Positions 32,708 to 41,716 of a stretch of 64,000 nt of DNA are shown here, one piece after another. Origin of the DNA: Sinomonas sp. R1AF57 (GTDB taxonomy: Bacteria > Actinomycetota > Actinomycetes > Actinomycetales > Micrococcaceae); assembly GCF_002224485.1 (NCBI RefSeq), contig NZ_CP022463.1, positions 3,417,816-3,481,815 of the forward strand, written 5' to 3'. Every line of letters starts with the position of its first letter. The first letter of the stretch is position 1. The notes beneath the pieces were generated by a model that was not told where the DNA came from, did no database searches, and was given only the letters and a program-made list of their open reading frames with translations. A program made the translations under genes and the position numbers.

Positions 32708-33299
32708 CTCCGCCCTCCTCGACAAGATCTCTTGGGGAATGGGGCAGGCGCCGACCGTCACCGGCTCGCCCCAGCGACTGGCCGCCGGCGGGGGCTTTGT
32801 GGTTCGATCTTCGTTGAACCTGTCGATCCCGAGACGGAGCTCGCCGGCGCCGTCGCCGCTGCCCGCGCCGTGTCCCACGCCAGCCACCCGTCGATGTCCG
32901 AAACTGCCGAAGTCGTGGGCCCGCGAAGTCGTCGCTGCCGTCCCTTCCTCCTACGACGGGTCGAGGTGCCGCTGAGGGTCACCCCGCTCGCAGTGATCGG
33001 CGGCCTCGCACCAGGTGGGGGCCGCAGCCATGGTTGACCGTAGACGCTAGTGAGTCGTTTTTCGGAACTAACTCCGGTGTAACGACGCGGAAACGGCCGG
33101 CCAATCCGGCGACCCCCGGTCACCCCACTATTCAGACCTCCTATCCCTGTGGGGAGCCGGGGACTCGTTCCCACTGCTCTACAGCCGCGCTGCGGTCGAG
33201 TCCGCGACTGGGCAGCGGATGATCCTCCGCGCATCTGTCCAAACGAGGGAATGAGCTGTGCCGAATCCACGCCACCACATCGGCGTTCATCCCCGGCCA

Positions 33300-33526
33300 C
33301 GGTATCGGGCAGGAGGTCATACCACCCGCAATTGTCGGCACCGGACATCGCAGGGAAGGGCATCGCCAACCCGATCGGTGCGATGTGGTCCACGTCCATG
33401 ATGCTCGACCACCTCGAACACTCCGAAGCAGGAGCTGACATTCTCTCCCGGCAAATCCGGAGTGTGCTCGCTGAAGGGCAAGTTAGGACCCGCGACATGG
33501 GCTGGCTCTGCTGGTACCAGAATTAA
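33300..33526 (+). pseudogene. C-terminal fragment of an isocitrate/isopropylmalate-type dehydrogenase
   Basis: The plus frame ending at 33526 contains SAPDIAGKGIANPIGAMWS and MMLDHLEHSEAGAD, then RTRDMGW. SAPDIAGKGIANPIG is the hallmark C-terminal motif of the tartrate/isopropylmalate/isocitrate dehydrogenase family. The sequence before it does not encode the catalytic N-terminal part in any frame. Only the last 75 residues or so survive, so it is a truncated remnant. Confidence 0.72.
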
Positions 33527-33789
33527 CCCGAGCCGTCCTCGACAGGATTTCGTGAGAGCTGATCTGGGATATCGATGCGTCTGTTTCGAGTCGCCCACAC
33601 GAGTGCGGGGATTCTCGGTGCCGCGGCGAACATCCCAAGGTAGTCCTCGCCAAGTTCAAGATCTCGGCCGGAGAAGCCGAGAAGACTTGAGCAACTGATG
33701 GCTTCTCCATAACCCGTCCGGGTTGGGGGTATGTGAGAAGAGGGGGCGGGACGTAACACGCCAGAAGCCGAGGCTGCTCGTGCAGGCCT

Positions 33790-33952
33790 GCAGTTCGGCG
33801 ATTTGGGAAGCGCTGCTGAACCGAAGGTGCCCGAGCTGGGGCTTCTGGCCCCCGATGCGGCCACGGGCCCTGGCCGGGGCGAAGCCGCCACTGGTCCGCT
33901 CCGACGTCAGGGAGTGCTCGAACTCGCCGATGGTTCGGCGGCGGCTGGGCAT
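33790..33952 (-). pseudogene. Serine recombinase (resolvase/invertase) fragment
   Basis: The minus frame starting near 33952 reads RTIGEFEHSLTSERTSGGFA and ARARGRIGGQKPQL. This corresponds to the end of the resolvase catalytic domain (AEFERDLIRERT-like E-helix) and the start of the DNA-binding arm (ARARGRKGGRP-like). The catalytic N-terminal Ser region and the HTH are missing. It indicates that an earlier mobile element decayed here. Confidence 0.6.
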
Positions 33953-34023
33953 CCTCTCAATCGCTGCTCATCCGGGCCACGGCCTCCCTCCCGGGCGGTT
34001 GAGTCCCTCGAAGTCCGAGGGCG

Positions 34024-35109
34024 TCAACCGGCTGGCAGGCTGCTGTCGTCGAGATCGCTGGGCAGGACTCCGCCGACAACGACGGAGCGGTGGAGCGAGC
34101 GCCCGTCCGCGTCGAGCAGTACGCCCATCCGCTTGGCGATACGGAGCATCACGAGGCTCTCGATGAGCTCGATGCCTGGAATCTTCTCCTGCAGTGCCAG
34201 TTCGGCGTTCATGACCTCCGCGACTGACCGGAGCCACATCGTGACGATGAAGTTGGCCTGTCCGGTGACCGAGGCGGCCAGCCGGACCGAGCGGAGCGAG
34301 CGGACCGCCACCGCGGCGGCGGCGTGCTTTCCGGGCGGGACTTTGGCGTACCAGGTGCAGGTGACGGGGAAGCCGACCAGGCCGTGGGCGACGTCGCACC
34401 TGAAGGACATCAGGCCCGAGCCGAGCACGCGTGCGAGCTGGCGCTGGACGGTCGAGGCGTTCCGGTCGAGGATCTTGGCCATCTGCGCAGCTGTGGCCCG
34501 CCCGTCCCGCATGAGCAGCGGCAGCAGGTCCTGGCACGCTTCGGGGAGCGGTCCGGGGGCGGGCCGGGGGGCGGGAAGCGCGGCGAATGCCGCTGCCTTG
34601 GCCGGGTCGAGGGCAGACAGGCGCCACGAGTGCCCCGCGAGGTGCAGGCGGCTGCCCAGGGAGGTCTGGGTGCGTTCGACCCCCGGCACCCGGAGGATCG
34701 CCGGGCCGGTAGTGCGGGCGTAGTCGGTCACGGTGGGCGTGAACACGGTCAGCAGGAGGTCGTGGTGTCCGGCCGGAAGCTCGACGGACTGCACTTCGGG
34801 GATCTCGCAGAGGGCGTCGGCGACCTCGCCCACGCGGCCCGGCTCGCAGTCCACGTCGACGAACGCGAGGTTCATGGCGGTGGGGTCGCCGATGCTGTAC
34901 CCGGTGATCCACGCGACGCCGCTGCGCCGGATCCGCTCCCACCGCACGGCGAGCGTCGCCGGCCGCACGCCGAGGATGCGGCCGGCGTCCTGCCACGTCG
35001 CGCGGGGCGCGATCTGGAGGGCATTGATGAGCTCGAGGTCGGCCTCCGTGAGGACGTGTTCCAGACCACTCGATGCATGATCACTACCAATACCGGCATC
35101 CGTTTGCAT
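34024..35109 (-). CDS. Lrp/AsnC-family regulator with duplicated architecture
   Basis: 361 residues from ATG 35109; the in-frame extension to 35442 is antisense to the next gene and is ignored. Two winged HTH units are visible: LTEADLELINALQIAPRATW near residue 20 and LLPLLMRDGRATAAQMAKIL near residue 190, each followed by an Lrp-type ligand/oligomerisation (RAM) domain (segments VDCEPGRVGEVADAL and FIVTMWLRSVAEVM). Such double-length AsnC proteins are known in actinobacteria. It is divergent from the M20 amidohydrolase gene (88 bases apart) and most likely controls that gene, the following transporter and itself in response to an amino acid or conjugate. Confidence 0.88.
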   Translation of the reverse strand: MQTDAGIGSDHASSGLEHVLTEADLELINALQIAPRATWQDAGRILGVRPATLAVRWERIRRSGVAWITGYSIGDPTAMNLAFVDVDCEPGRVGEVADALCEIPEVQSVELPAGHHDLLLTVFTPTVTDYARTTGPAILRVPGVERTQTSLGSRLHLAGHSWRLSALDPAKAAAFAALPAPRPAPGPLPEACQDLLPLLMRDGRATAAQMAKILDRNASTVQRQLARVLGSGLMSFRCDVAHGLVGFPVTCTWYAKVPPGKHAAAAVAVRSLRSVRLAASVTGQANFIVTMWLRSVAEVMNAELALQEKIPGIELIESLVMLRIAKRMGVLLDADGRSLHRSVVVGGVLPSDLDDSSLPAG

Positions 35110-35197
35110 GATAATGACGAGTTTACGCTCAGAGGCCACCGCTGCCTGACACTTGAAGGCGACCAGCAGATAATAGCCACCCCATAGGAAGGCAGCC

Positions 35198-36415
35198 GTG
35201 ACGCTTCTCCAGGATGCCCGCGACCTCCAGGGCGAGATCGCCGCCCTCCGGCACGACCTCCACCGCGAGCCGGAGATCGGCCTCGACCTGCCCCGCACCC
35301 AGGAGAGGGTCCTCGCCGCGCTCGACGGCCTCGGCTTCGAGGTCACGACCGGCACCGAGACGACCTCCGTCACCGCGGTCCTCCGCGGAGGGGCGCTCCC
35401 CCGCGAGGCGACGCGGCCCGTCGTGCTGCTGCGCGCCGACATGGACGGCCTCCCCGTCCAGGAGCGCTCGGGCGTGGACTACACCTCGCGGATCGACGGC
35501 GCGATGCACGCCTGCGGCCACGACCTGCACACCGCGATGCTCGTGGGCGCCGCGACCCTCCTGGCCGACCGCCGGCACACCCTCGCCGGCGACGTGGTCC
35601 TCATGTTCCAGCCCGGCGAGGAGGGCTTCGACGGGGCCGCGCACATGGTCCGCGAGGGCGTCCTCGACGCCGCCGGGCGCCGGGCCGACGCCGCCTACGC
35701 CCTCCATGTCTTCTCGTCGCTGGCCCCGCACGGCCAGTTCGTGACCCGTCCCGGCGTGATGATGAGCGCCTCGGACGGCCTCTTCGTCACCGTCCACGGC
35801 GCCGGAGGCCACGGGTCCGCACCGCACCTGGCCAAGGACCCCGTGACCGTCGCCGCGGAGATGGTCCTCGCCCTGCAGACCATGCTCACGCGCCAGTTCG
35901 ACATGTTCGACCCGACCGTCATCACGGTGGGCAGGCTCGCGGCCGGCGCCAAGCGCAACGTCATCCCCGACACCGCGGAGTTCGACGCGACGATCCGCAC
36001 GTTCTCGGACGCGCACCGGGCGCGCATGCAGCAGGCCGTCCCCCGGCTGCTGGAGGGCATCGCCTACGCGCACGGGCTCGAGGCCGAGGTCCGCTACGAG
36101 GCCGAATACCCGCTCACCGTCACCGACCTGGCGGAGACCGACTTCGCCGAGGGCTCCATCGCGGAACTGTTCGACGGCCGCCACGCCCGTCTCGCCCAGC
36201 CGCTGAGCGGGTCGGAGGACTTCTCGCGCATCCTCGCGGAGGTCCCCGGAAGCTTCATCGGCCTCAGCGCCGTCCCGCCCGGGACGGATCCGGCGACCAC
36301 CGCGTTCAACCACTCCCCGTTCGCGACCTTCGACGACAGCGTGCTCGCCGACGGCGCCGCGCTCTACGCCCACCTCGCGCTCACCCGCTCAGCCGAACTC
36401 GCCCCACGCCTGTGA
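35198..36415 (+). CDS. M20-family amidohydrolase (hippurate / N-acyl amino acid hydrolase type)
   Basis: 405 residues from GTG 35198, after AGGAAGG. M20D peptidase landmarks: LRHDLHREPEIGLD at the N-terminus, RADMDGLPVQE, the metal-binding MHACGHDLHTAMLVGAA, FQPGEEGFDGA with the catalytic Glu, and a dimerisation insert GHGSAPHLAKDP. Enzymes of this group split N-acyl amino acids, hippurate or auxin conjugates into acid and amino acid, with a di-metal centre in the cytoplasm. The MHS-family transporter 50 bases downstream probably imports the substrate. Confidence 0.9.
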   Translation: MTLLQDARDLQGEIAALRHDLHREPEIGLDLPRTQERVLAALDGLGFEVTTGTETTSVTAVLRGGALPREATRPVVLLRADMDGLPVQERSGVDYTSRIDGAMHACGHDLHTAMLVGAATLLADRRHTLAGDVVLMFQPGEEGFDGAAHMVREGVLDAAGRRADAAYALHVFSSLAPHGQFVTRPGVMMSASDGLFVTVHGAGGHGSAPHLAKDPVTVAAEMVLALQTMLTRQFDMFDPTVITVGRLAAGAKRNVIPDTAEFDATIRTFSDAHRARMQQAVPRLLEGIAYAHGLEAEVRYEAEYPLTVTDLAETDFAEGSIAELFDGRHARLAQPLSGSEDFSRILAEVPGSFIGLSAVPPGTDPATTAFNHSPFATFDDSVLADGAALYAHLALTRSAELAPRL

Positions 36416-36467
36416 ACCCCGTCCCCGACCCCACGCCCCGACCCCACCGACGCCCCCGGAGAACACC

Positions 36468-37760
36468 ATGACCACCTCCACCCCCGGATCGACCACCGCG
36501 AAAGGCGCCCCGTCGACGCAGCGCACCCTCATCGGCACCGGCATCGGCAACGCCGTCGAATGGTACGACTGGGCCATCTACGCGACCTTCGCCCCGTACT
36601 TCGCGGCCCAGCTCTTCAGCAACACCGACCCGACCTCGGCGATCCTGAGCACGCTGGCGATCTTCGCCGTCGGCTTCGTGGCCCGCCCGTTCGGCGGCTT
36701 CATCTTCGGCTGGATCGGCGACCGGATCGGCCGCAAGTCCTCCATGACGCTCGCGGTCGGCCTCGCAGCCCTGGGCAGCCTGCTGATCGGCATCTCCCCG
36801 ACCTTCGGCGCCGTGGGCGCCTGGGCGTCCCTGCTGCTGCTCGTGGCCCGCCTCATCCAGGGCCTGGCGCACGGCGGCGAGCTGCCCTCGTCGCAGACAT
36901 ACCTCTCCGAGATGGCCCCCCGCGAGAAGCGTGGCCTGTGGTCCACGCTCATCTACACCTCCGGGACCGTCGGCATCCTCGGCGGGACGCTGCTCGGCGC
37001 GGTCCTCTCGGGCGTCCTGAGCAAGGCGGACATGGCCGCGTGGGGCTGGCGCATCCCGTTCCTCATCGGTGCCGCCTTCGGCCTGTACGCGCTCATCATG
37101 CGCGCCCGCCTCAAGGAGACCGACGCATTCGAGCACGAGACCGTCCAGGAGCGCCACGAGCCGATGTGGCCGCAGATCGTGCGCCACCGCAGGCAGGCAC
37201 TCCAGGTCATCGGGCTGACCGTCGGCCTCACCGTCTCCTACTACATCTGGGGCGTCGTCGCCCCCACCTATGCCTCCACCACCCTCGGCATGGACCGCGG
37301 CGAGGCCCTCTGGGCATCCAGCATCGCCCTCGTCGTCTTCATCGCCGTCCTGCCCCTGTGGGGCAGGGCAGCAGACCGGTTCGGCCGCAAGCCCATCATG
37401 TGGGCCTCCGCACTCGGCGCCGCCGCCATGCACTACCCCATGATCTGGCTGCTCAGGGACTCGCCCTGGCAGCTCACCGTCTCGATGTCCGTCATGCTGT
37501 TCTTCATCGCCGGCTCGGCCGCGATCGTCCCCGCCGTGTACGCCGAGCTCTTCCCGACCAAGATCCGCACCGTCGGAGTCGGCGTGCCCTACTCGATCTG
37601 CGTTGCAGTGTTCGGCGGCACCGCGCCCTACCTCCAGCAGTGGCTCACGGGGATCGGCTCCGCCGGCCTTTTCAACCTCTACTCAGTCGCCCTGCTCGTC
37701 GTCAGCGCCGTCGTCGTGCTCTCTGTCCCCGAGACCAAGGGCAAGGACCTCAGCCACTGA
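36468..37760 (+). CDS. MFS transporter, metabolite:H+ symporter (MHS) family
   Basis: 430 residues and 12 predicted helices. The first helix begins IGTGIGNAVEWYDWAIYATFA, the MHS signature (also in ProP, KgtP, ShiA), with the loop motif GWIGDRIGRKSSM between helices 2 and 3 and WGRAADRFGRKP between 8 and 9. It should be a proton-coupled importer of a carboxylate or an amino-acid-like compound. It is cotranscribed with the M20 amidohydrolase, so an acylated amino acid is the likeliest cargo (inference). A terminator hairpin follows. Confidence 0.88.
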   Translation: MTTSTPGSTTAKGAPSTQRTLIGTGIGNAVEWYDWAIYATFAPYFAAQLFSNTDPTSAILSTLAIFAVGFVARPFGGFIFGWIGDRIGRKSSMTLAVGLAALGSLLIGISPTFGAVGAWASLLLLVARLIQGLAHGGELPSSQTYLSEMAPREKRGLWSTLIYTSGTVGILGGTLLGAVLSGVLSKADMAAWGWRIPFLIGAAFGLYALIMRARLKETDAFEHETVQERHEPMWPQIVRHRRQALQVIGLTVGLTVSYYIWGVVAPTYASTTLGMDRGEALWASSIALVVFIAVLPLWGRAADRFGRKPIMWASALGAAAMHYPMIWLLRDSPWQLTVSMSVMLFFIAGSAAIVPAVYAELFPTKIRTVGVGVPYSICVAVFGGTAPYLQQWLTGIGSAGLFNLYSVALLVVSAVVVLSVPETKGKDLSH

Positions 37761-37775
37761 GACCCGGCACCCACC

Positions 37776-37832
37776 CCCCACCCCGCAGTCCGTCGCCCCC
37801 CGGCCGTTTCCCGCCGGGAACGCGGGGTGGGG
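37776..37832 (+). terminator. Terminator-like hairpin
   Basis: 11-bp perfect arms (37776-37786 and 37822-37832) enclosing a 35-base loop that itself can fold (CCGGC/GCCGG). It lies 15 bases after the transporter stop. The remaining 200 bases before the LysR gene hold nothing recognisable. Confidence 0.6.
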
Positions 37833-38041
37833 CCCGGGCGCAGGCAGGTGTCCTGCGCGTCCATCCCAGCGAGGGAACCGGCGCCGCAGGCAGAGACGGT
37901 TCGCCTGCCTTCAGTCCCGTACTGGCCGAGGCCCGCTGCGAGGGGACCGCCCGGACAGGAACCGCGGGTGGGATGCCCATCGCCTCCCGCTCGGCCCGAC
38001 GCGCGCCCAGCCCGGGCCTGCCATTCCCCTAGCCTGTCACC

Positions 38042-38925
38042 ATGGAACTGCGCTGGCTCGCCTCGTTCGTTGCGGTCGCCCATGAGCTCAACTACAGCCG
38101 GGCCGCCGAGTCGCTCCACCTGAGCCACCCTGCGGTGAGCCAGCACATCCGCCAGCTCGAGGCCAGCGTGCGGGTCAAGCTGGTGGAGCGGAGCACCCGC
38201 GCCGTGGCCCTGACCCGGGCAGGACTGGCGTTCCTGCCCCTCGCCCAGGATGTCCTCGCCCGGACAGACCAGGCAATGCGCGCCGCACGGAACTCAGAGC
38301 GCAACAGCCACGGGATCGTGCGCATCGGGTTCGCCGGAGGCATGGACGCCCCGGCCGTCGCGGACATCTCCCGGCTCGTCCGCCGCCGGCATCCCGGGAT
38401 CGAGCTGCGCTTCACGGCCCACCTCGGCAGCGCCCAGGTGATGGACCTGCTCACAACCGACGCGCTCGACATCGGCTTCACCGCAGGCCAGCGCACAGTG
38501 CACGGGCTCCGCGCGCGGGTCGTCGCTGACGACGCACTGGGCATCGCCGTCGCCACAGACCACCCGCTCACCGCGGCCCCGTCCGTGGAGCTCGCCTCGC
38601 TCGCGGACGAGCCGTTCGTGCTCGTCGACGCAGCCAGCGGGCTCCGCCTGCGGGAGGAAGCGATCGAGGCGTGCATCGACGTCGGCTTCCCGTCCGCGCA
38701 TCGCCCAGGAGGCGCGGGACACCGCTACCGCGTTCGCCCTCGCCGCCGCCGGGGTCGGGGTCGGGATCACCATCGCGACCCGCCTCTTCGCCCAGTCCTT
38801 CCCCGGCACGGCATTCGTCCCGCTGACCGACGTCAGGCGGCGCCTGCGCACCTCGGTGGTCTGGCGGGACGACCCCGGCTTCGGCGCCCTGCGGCTCGTC
38901 GTCGCCGCGGCCGACGAGGCGATCG
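38042..38925 (+). pseudogene. LysR-type regulator, frameshifted
   Basis: ATG 38042 opens a normal LysR protein: HTH ASFVAVAHELNYSRAAESLH with LSHPAVSQHIRQLE, then a ligand-binding domain (GFAGGMDAPAVADISRLVRR, LGIAVATDHPLT). After ACIDVGF the frame is lost at a CCC run (38689-38691); removing one C restores RPRIAQEARDTATAFALAA and VWRDDPGFGALRLVVAAADE, a standard LysR C-terminus. The restored frame then runs without a stop into membrane-protein sequence. The insertion may be a real mutation or a sequencing error. Confidence 0.82.
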
Positions 38926-39438
38926 CCGCCTACCTCGCCCTCGCCCTGGTCGGCCTGGGCAGCCATGATGACTTCCTCGTGCGCGCCGCCGACGCCGGGC
39001 TGGAGCCGGTCGGCTGGTTCGTCATCCTCCCGCTGCGCCTGGCCTCCCTCGCGACCGGGCTCGTGTCCTCCCTCGGCAGCCCTTGGGGCCTGTTCCGGCA
39101 CTGGTGGGTCGTGATCAAGCTCGTCATCAATGTCCTGTGCACCCTGGCGCTCCTGATGCACCTCGGGGCGACCAGCCGGCTCTCCACGGAAGCTTTGGCC
39201 CCGACCTGGTGCCGGTACGTTCGCCGGGCTCAGAGGCGACCTCGCCCTGAAGGCCGCAGCCGCCATCGCCGTGCTGCTCGTCGCAACCGTGCTCGCTGTG
39301 TACAAGCCGCGCGGCCTCACACCCTACGGGCAGCGCCGACAGGCCATCCCGAAGCAACCGAAGGCCGCCACGCCAGGCACCCCCGTCCACAAAGCGTCCA
39401 CCCGCGCCAGGACAGCGCAACCTCCGAGCACCCCCTGA
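38926..39438 (+). pseudogene. Truncated, frameshifted integral membrane protein
   Basis: Continuous with the LysR C-terminal frame: YLALALVGLGSHDDFLVRAA, GWFVILPLRLASLATGLVSS, GSPWGLFRHWWVVIKLVINV, matching a small four-helix actinobacterial membrane family (possibly DUF2269-like; name not certain). The first helix is absent. Near 39190-39230 the frame shifts again, after which LALKAAAAIAVLLVATVLAV and YKPRGLTPYGQRRQ give the last helix and tail up to a TGA at 39436-39438. Two lesions plus the missing N-terminus indicate a dead gene. Confidence 0.7.
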
Positions 39439-39605
39439 CCGCGGAGCCGTCGACCTCTGCAGGATCCCGTCCTCAACCTCTCCGCCCCCGGCCGTCCGGA
39501 AGGAGCCGCCAGGACCCGCTTCCGCCGAAGGCCCCCTCGGCAGACGCACCAGAAGACCGGCCGCCCGCCCTCTTGCCGGCTTGACATTCCCCATTGAGAT
39601 TCCTT

Positions 39606-39637
39606 ACCCGGGGCCACAGCCCGAACGCAGCGAGGAC
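39606..39637 (+). repeat. 32-bp direct repeat, copy 1
   Basis: Starts ACCCGGGGCCACAGCCCGA and ends CGCAGCGAGGACC. It is the same as 43071-43102 except for one base. The two copies bound the XRE-ImmA/PIN module and the small genes after it. Confidence 0.75.
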
Positions 39638-39667
39638 CACATGCCAGGACGCAGCCCTGGCATGTGG
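39637..39667. repeat. Perfect 12-bp inverted repeat
   Basis: CCACATGCCAGG (39637-39648), 7-base loop, CCTGGCATGTGG (39656-39667), directly abutting the end of direct repeat copy 1. It could be a terminator or a recombination/replication-type palindrome. Confidence 0.7.
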
Positions 39668-39777
39668 CCGCCCCTCTGTCGCTCAGATGATGTCTAACGA
39701 AGCTCTCTGCGGCCGCATGCTCCGCAAGGCGAGGGTCCAGAGCCACGGCGGCAGGAGCGCTTGCGGCGCGAGGGTAG

Positions 39778-39808
39778 TTGGGAAATTCCCAAGCCGATCA
39801 AGTAGACT
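39778..39808 (+). promoter_or_regulatory. Promoter with palindromic operator of the XRE-ImmA gene
   Basis: TTGGGAA-A-TTCCCAA (39778-39792) is a perfect 7-base-arm palindrome covering the -35 region (TTGGGA). The -10 is TAGACT (39803-39808), 19 bases on. The ATG at 39815 is only 6 bases after the -10 box, so the transcript is probably leaderless. The XRE domain of the protein is the obvious autoregulator. Confidence 0.68.
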
Positions 39809-39814
39809 TGAAGC

Positions 39815-40894
39815 ATGGAGAGCATAGGTGCCCGCGTTGCTTCTCTGTTGCCGGAAGGCCGAACGCACAAGACGATCGCATCTGAAGTCGGAATGACTCC
39901 GGATGCCTTTTCGCGAGCTCTGCGGGGTGAGCGCGGATTCGCGGCCATCGAACTTGCCCGCCTCGCGGACCTACTAGGCGCCGACCTCCACTTCCTGATC
40001 ACGGGTGAACCCGACCCTGCCCGGCTGGTGATTGCAGCGCGCCACGAATACGATCCAGCGACAGGGCGGCGCCATGTACCCGGGGCTGATGACGACAGCC
40101 AAGGGCTGGCTGACGTCGAGTTGGCCTATCGACAGGCCGAGCTCTCGCATCTAGCCAAGTCGCAGCTTCCTACCTCAACCGAGCAAGCTCGTGAGCTACT
40201 CGGAACGGACTTCATTCGACCGTTCGTAGACCGGCTGGAGTCGCTTGGGATCGATGTCGTGCGACTGCCAGGACTCTCTACCGCATATTCGTTCACGGTG
40301 GCGGGGAGGGCCGTCATAGTAGTTCCCGGGAGTGGGAACTGGTTCAGGGAGAACTGGAGTCTCGCCCACGAACTCGGGCATCTTGTCTTAGATCATACTG
40401 ATCCGAACTCCATGAGAGCAGCCCGAGACCGTCATGAACGGGCAGCGAACGCGTTCGCCGCCGATCTCCTCCTCCCCGAGGACATCGTTCGTGGCTTCGA
40501 TTGGACAGGTCTCACTCCATCGGATTTAGCCAGCCGAGTCTGGGACCTTGGCATCTCGACCGATGCACTGGCTAACCGCCTTGCGAGTCTGCGCATCCCA
40601 ACGTCACCGATTGTTGGCGAGTGGGCCGGGAGCCCGACGCAACGTCTCCTCCGGCGGCATTGGATTCCTACCGAGGACGGAGACCCGATCACCAAGCGGA
40701 TGGATGCGGCATCAACGCGCCGGTTCCCCCTTGCTCTTCAAGATGCCCACCTGGCGCTTATCGCAGAAGGGGTTCTACAGAAGGACACTCTCGCTTGGAT
40801 GCTCGGCGTAGAACCGGAAAGCCTCGAGGTGGATGAGCCGACACCGGCATCATCATTGCCCCCAGCGGACTTGGCCGCCGTCCTCGGCATCTGA
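39815..40894 (+). CDS. XRE-HTH / ImmA-IrrE metallopeptidase fusion
   Basis: 359 residues. N-terminal XRE helix-turn-helix (about 8-60: HKTIASEVGMTPDAFSRALR), then an ImmA/IrrE (COG2856) zinc peptidase domain with HELGH (His185, Glu186, His189) and a following HERAANAFAADLLLP that supplies the third ligand region. The C-terminal 100 residues are helical and of unknown role. Such proteins cleave or control a partner regulator in phages, ICEs and toxin-antitoxin-like pairs. The PIN-like gene nine bases downstream is the presumed partner. The base composition is visibly less GC-rich than flanking genes, suggesting transfer. Confidence 0.87.
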   Translation: MESIGARVASLLPEGRTHKTIASEVGMTPDAFSRALRGERGFAAIELARLADLLGADLHFLITGEPDPARLVIAARHEYDPATGRRHVPGADDDSQGLADVELAYRQAELSHLAKSQLPTSTEQARELLGTDFIRPFVDRLESLGIDVVRLPGLSTAYSFTVAGRAVIVVPGSGNWFRENWSLAHELGHLVLDHTDPNSMRAARDRHERAANAFAADLLLPEDIVRGFDWTGLTPSDLASRVWDLGISTDALANRLASLRIPTSPIVGEWAGSPTQRLLRRHWIPTEDGDPITKRMDAASTRRFPLALQDAHLALIAEGVLQKDTLAWMLGVEPESLEVDEPTPASSLPPADLAAVLGI

Positions 40895-40903
40895 GGCCTG
40901 TAC

Positions 40904-41461
40904 GTGGCACTGCTTCTCTTCCCGGACAACACGGTGTTGATCAATTTTGCATACTTGCATCGCATGGACCTCTTGCAGAAGCTCGCGCGCAATCCGGTCT
41001 GGTGCGGCACCGTGGCATCTGAATGTGCCCGTTCCTCTATGGAGCCTGATCTTGAAGATCTGACTCTTGCCGACGGCATCTTCGGCGAGCCGCTACGACC
41101 TGCCAATCCTGCGGAGCATCTCGCTGTGGCCACCTACAAGACCAGACTCGACAAGCCAGGCGACGGACGATACAAGAACCTCGGCGAGGCTGAAACTTTG
41201 GCCCTCATCGACTGCCGGTCCTTGCAGGCGCTCTTTGTGACGGATGACCAAGGCGTAGCCCAAGTGGTCAGCCAACAGGGGAGCGCAGCTCCACAAGTTA
41301 CTGTCGTGACCACATGGGAACTACTGCGCGTCGCAGCACGCTCGGCATTCGTGGACCACGACACCCTTTGGTCCTACGTGCACGTCCTAAGAAACAAGAA
41401 GCGGCACCAGCCACCGTGCCGGTATGAGCGCGAGGCCTTCGAAGCTTGGCTCGGTCAATAG
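40904..41461 (+). CDS. PIN-like nuclease, putative toxin
   Basis: 185 residues from GTG 40904. N-terminal strand with acidic residue LLLFPDNTVLINFA (Asp8), a middle LGEAETLALID (Glu pair) and a C-terminal FVTDDQGVAQV (Asp-Asp), the spacing expected of the three to four acidic residues of PIN-domain ribonucleases. Together with the upstream XRE-ImmA/IrrE gene it forms a two-gene unit resembling toxin-antitoxin or defence modules in which a COG2856 protein restrains a nuclease. Composition is as low in GC as its partner. No terminator is evident after it. Confidence 0.7.
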   Translation: MALLLFPDNTVLINFAYLHRMDLLQKLARNPVWCGTVASECARSSMEPDLEDLTLADGIFGEPLRPANPAEHLAVATYKTRLDKPGDGRYKNLGEAETLALIDCRSLQALFVTDDQGVAQVVSQQGSAAPQVTVVTTWELLRVAARSAFVDHDTLWSYVHVLRNKKRHQPPCRYEREAFEAWLGQ

Positions 41462-41716
41462 CATCCCTAGGCTAGGCCGACTAGTCGATTTGGCGACTGC
41501 CCATTCACGTTGGCTCGTAAGATGTCGTCTCAGCAAACGTTCCTTTGAACGGGACAGGGGCACGACAGCTCCAAACCCTCTGCGGGCGCTGGGCGCTCCC
41601 GTGGAAACTCAGCAAAGTCCTACAGCTTCGTCTGTCCCAGCAATGTGTCCCACTCGCGTTTTGTGACTCGTGGAGAAGAGGGACCTTTGCTGGGACCGGA
41701 GGCGCGCTCCGGTCTG

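Larger units (their letters stand above)
32708..34023. other. Gene-poor decayed interval
   Basis: About 1.3 kb with no intact gene. Two recognisable remnants are listed separately (33300-33526 and 33790-33952). The stretches 32708-33290 and 33530-33780 have open frames on both strands, but with compositions expected by chance in GC-rich DNA and no family signal I can name. Confidence 0.6.

Noticed and set aside
34024-35109. Double-length Lrp/AsnC protein as a novel fusion
   Set aside because: Tandem HTH-RAM architecture is already known in actinobacteria.
35110-35442. N-terminal extension of the Lrp-type regulator
   Set aside because: Antisense to the conserved N-terminus of the M20 amidohydrolase; ATG 35109 is the natural start.
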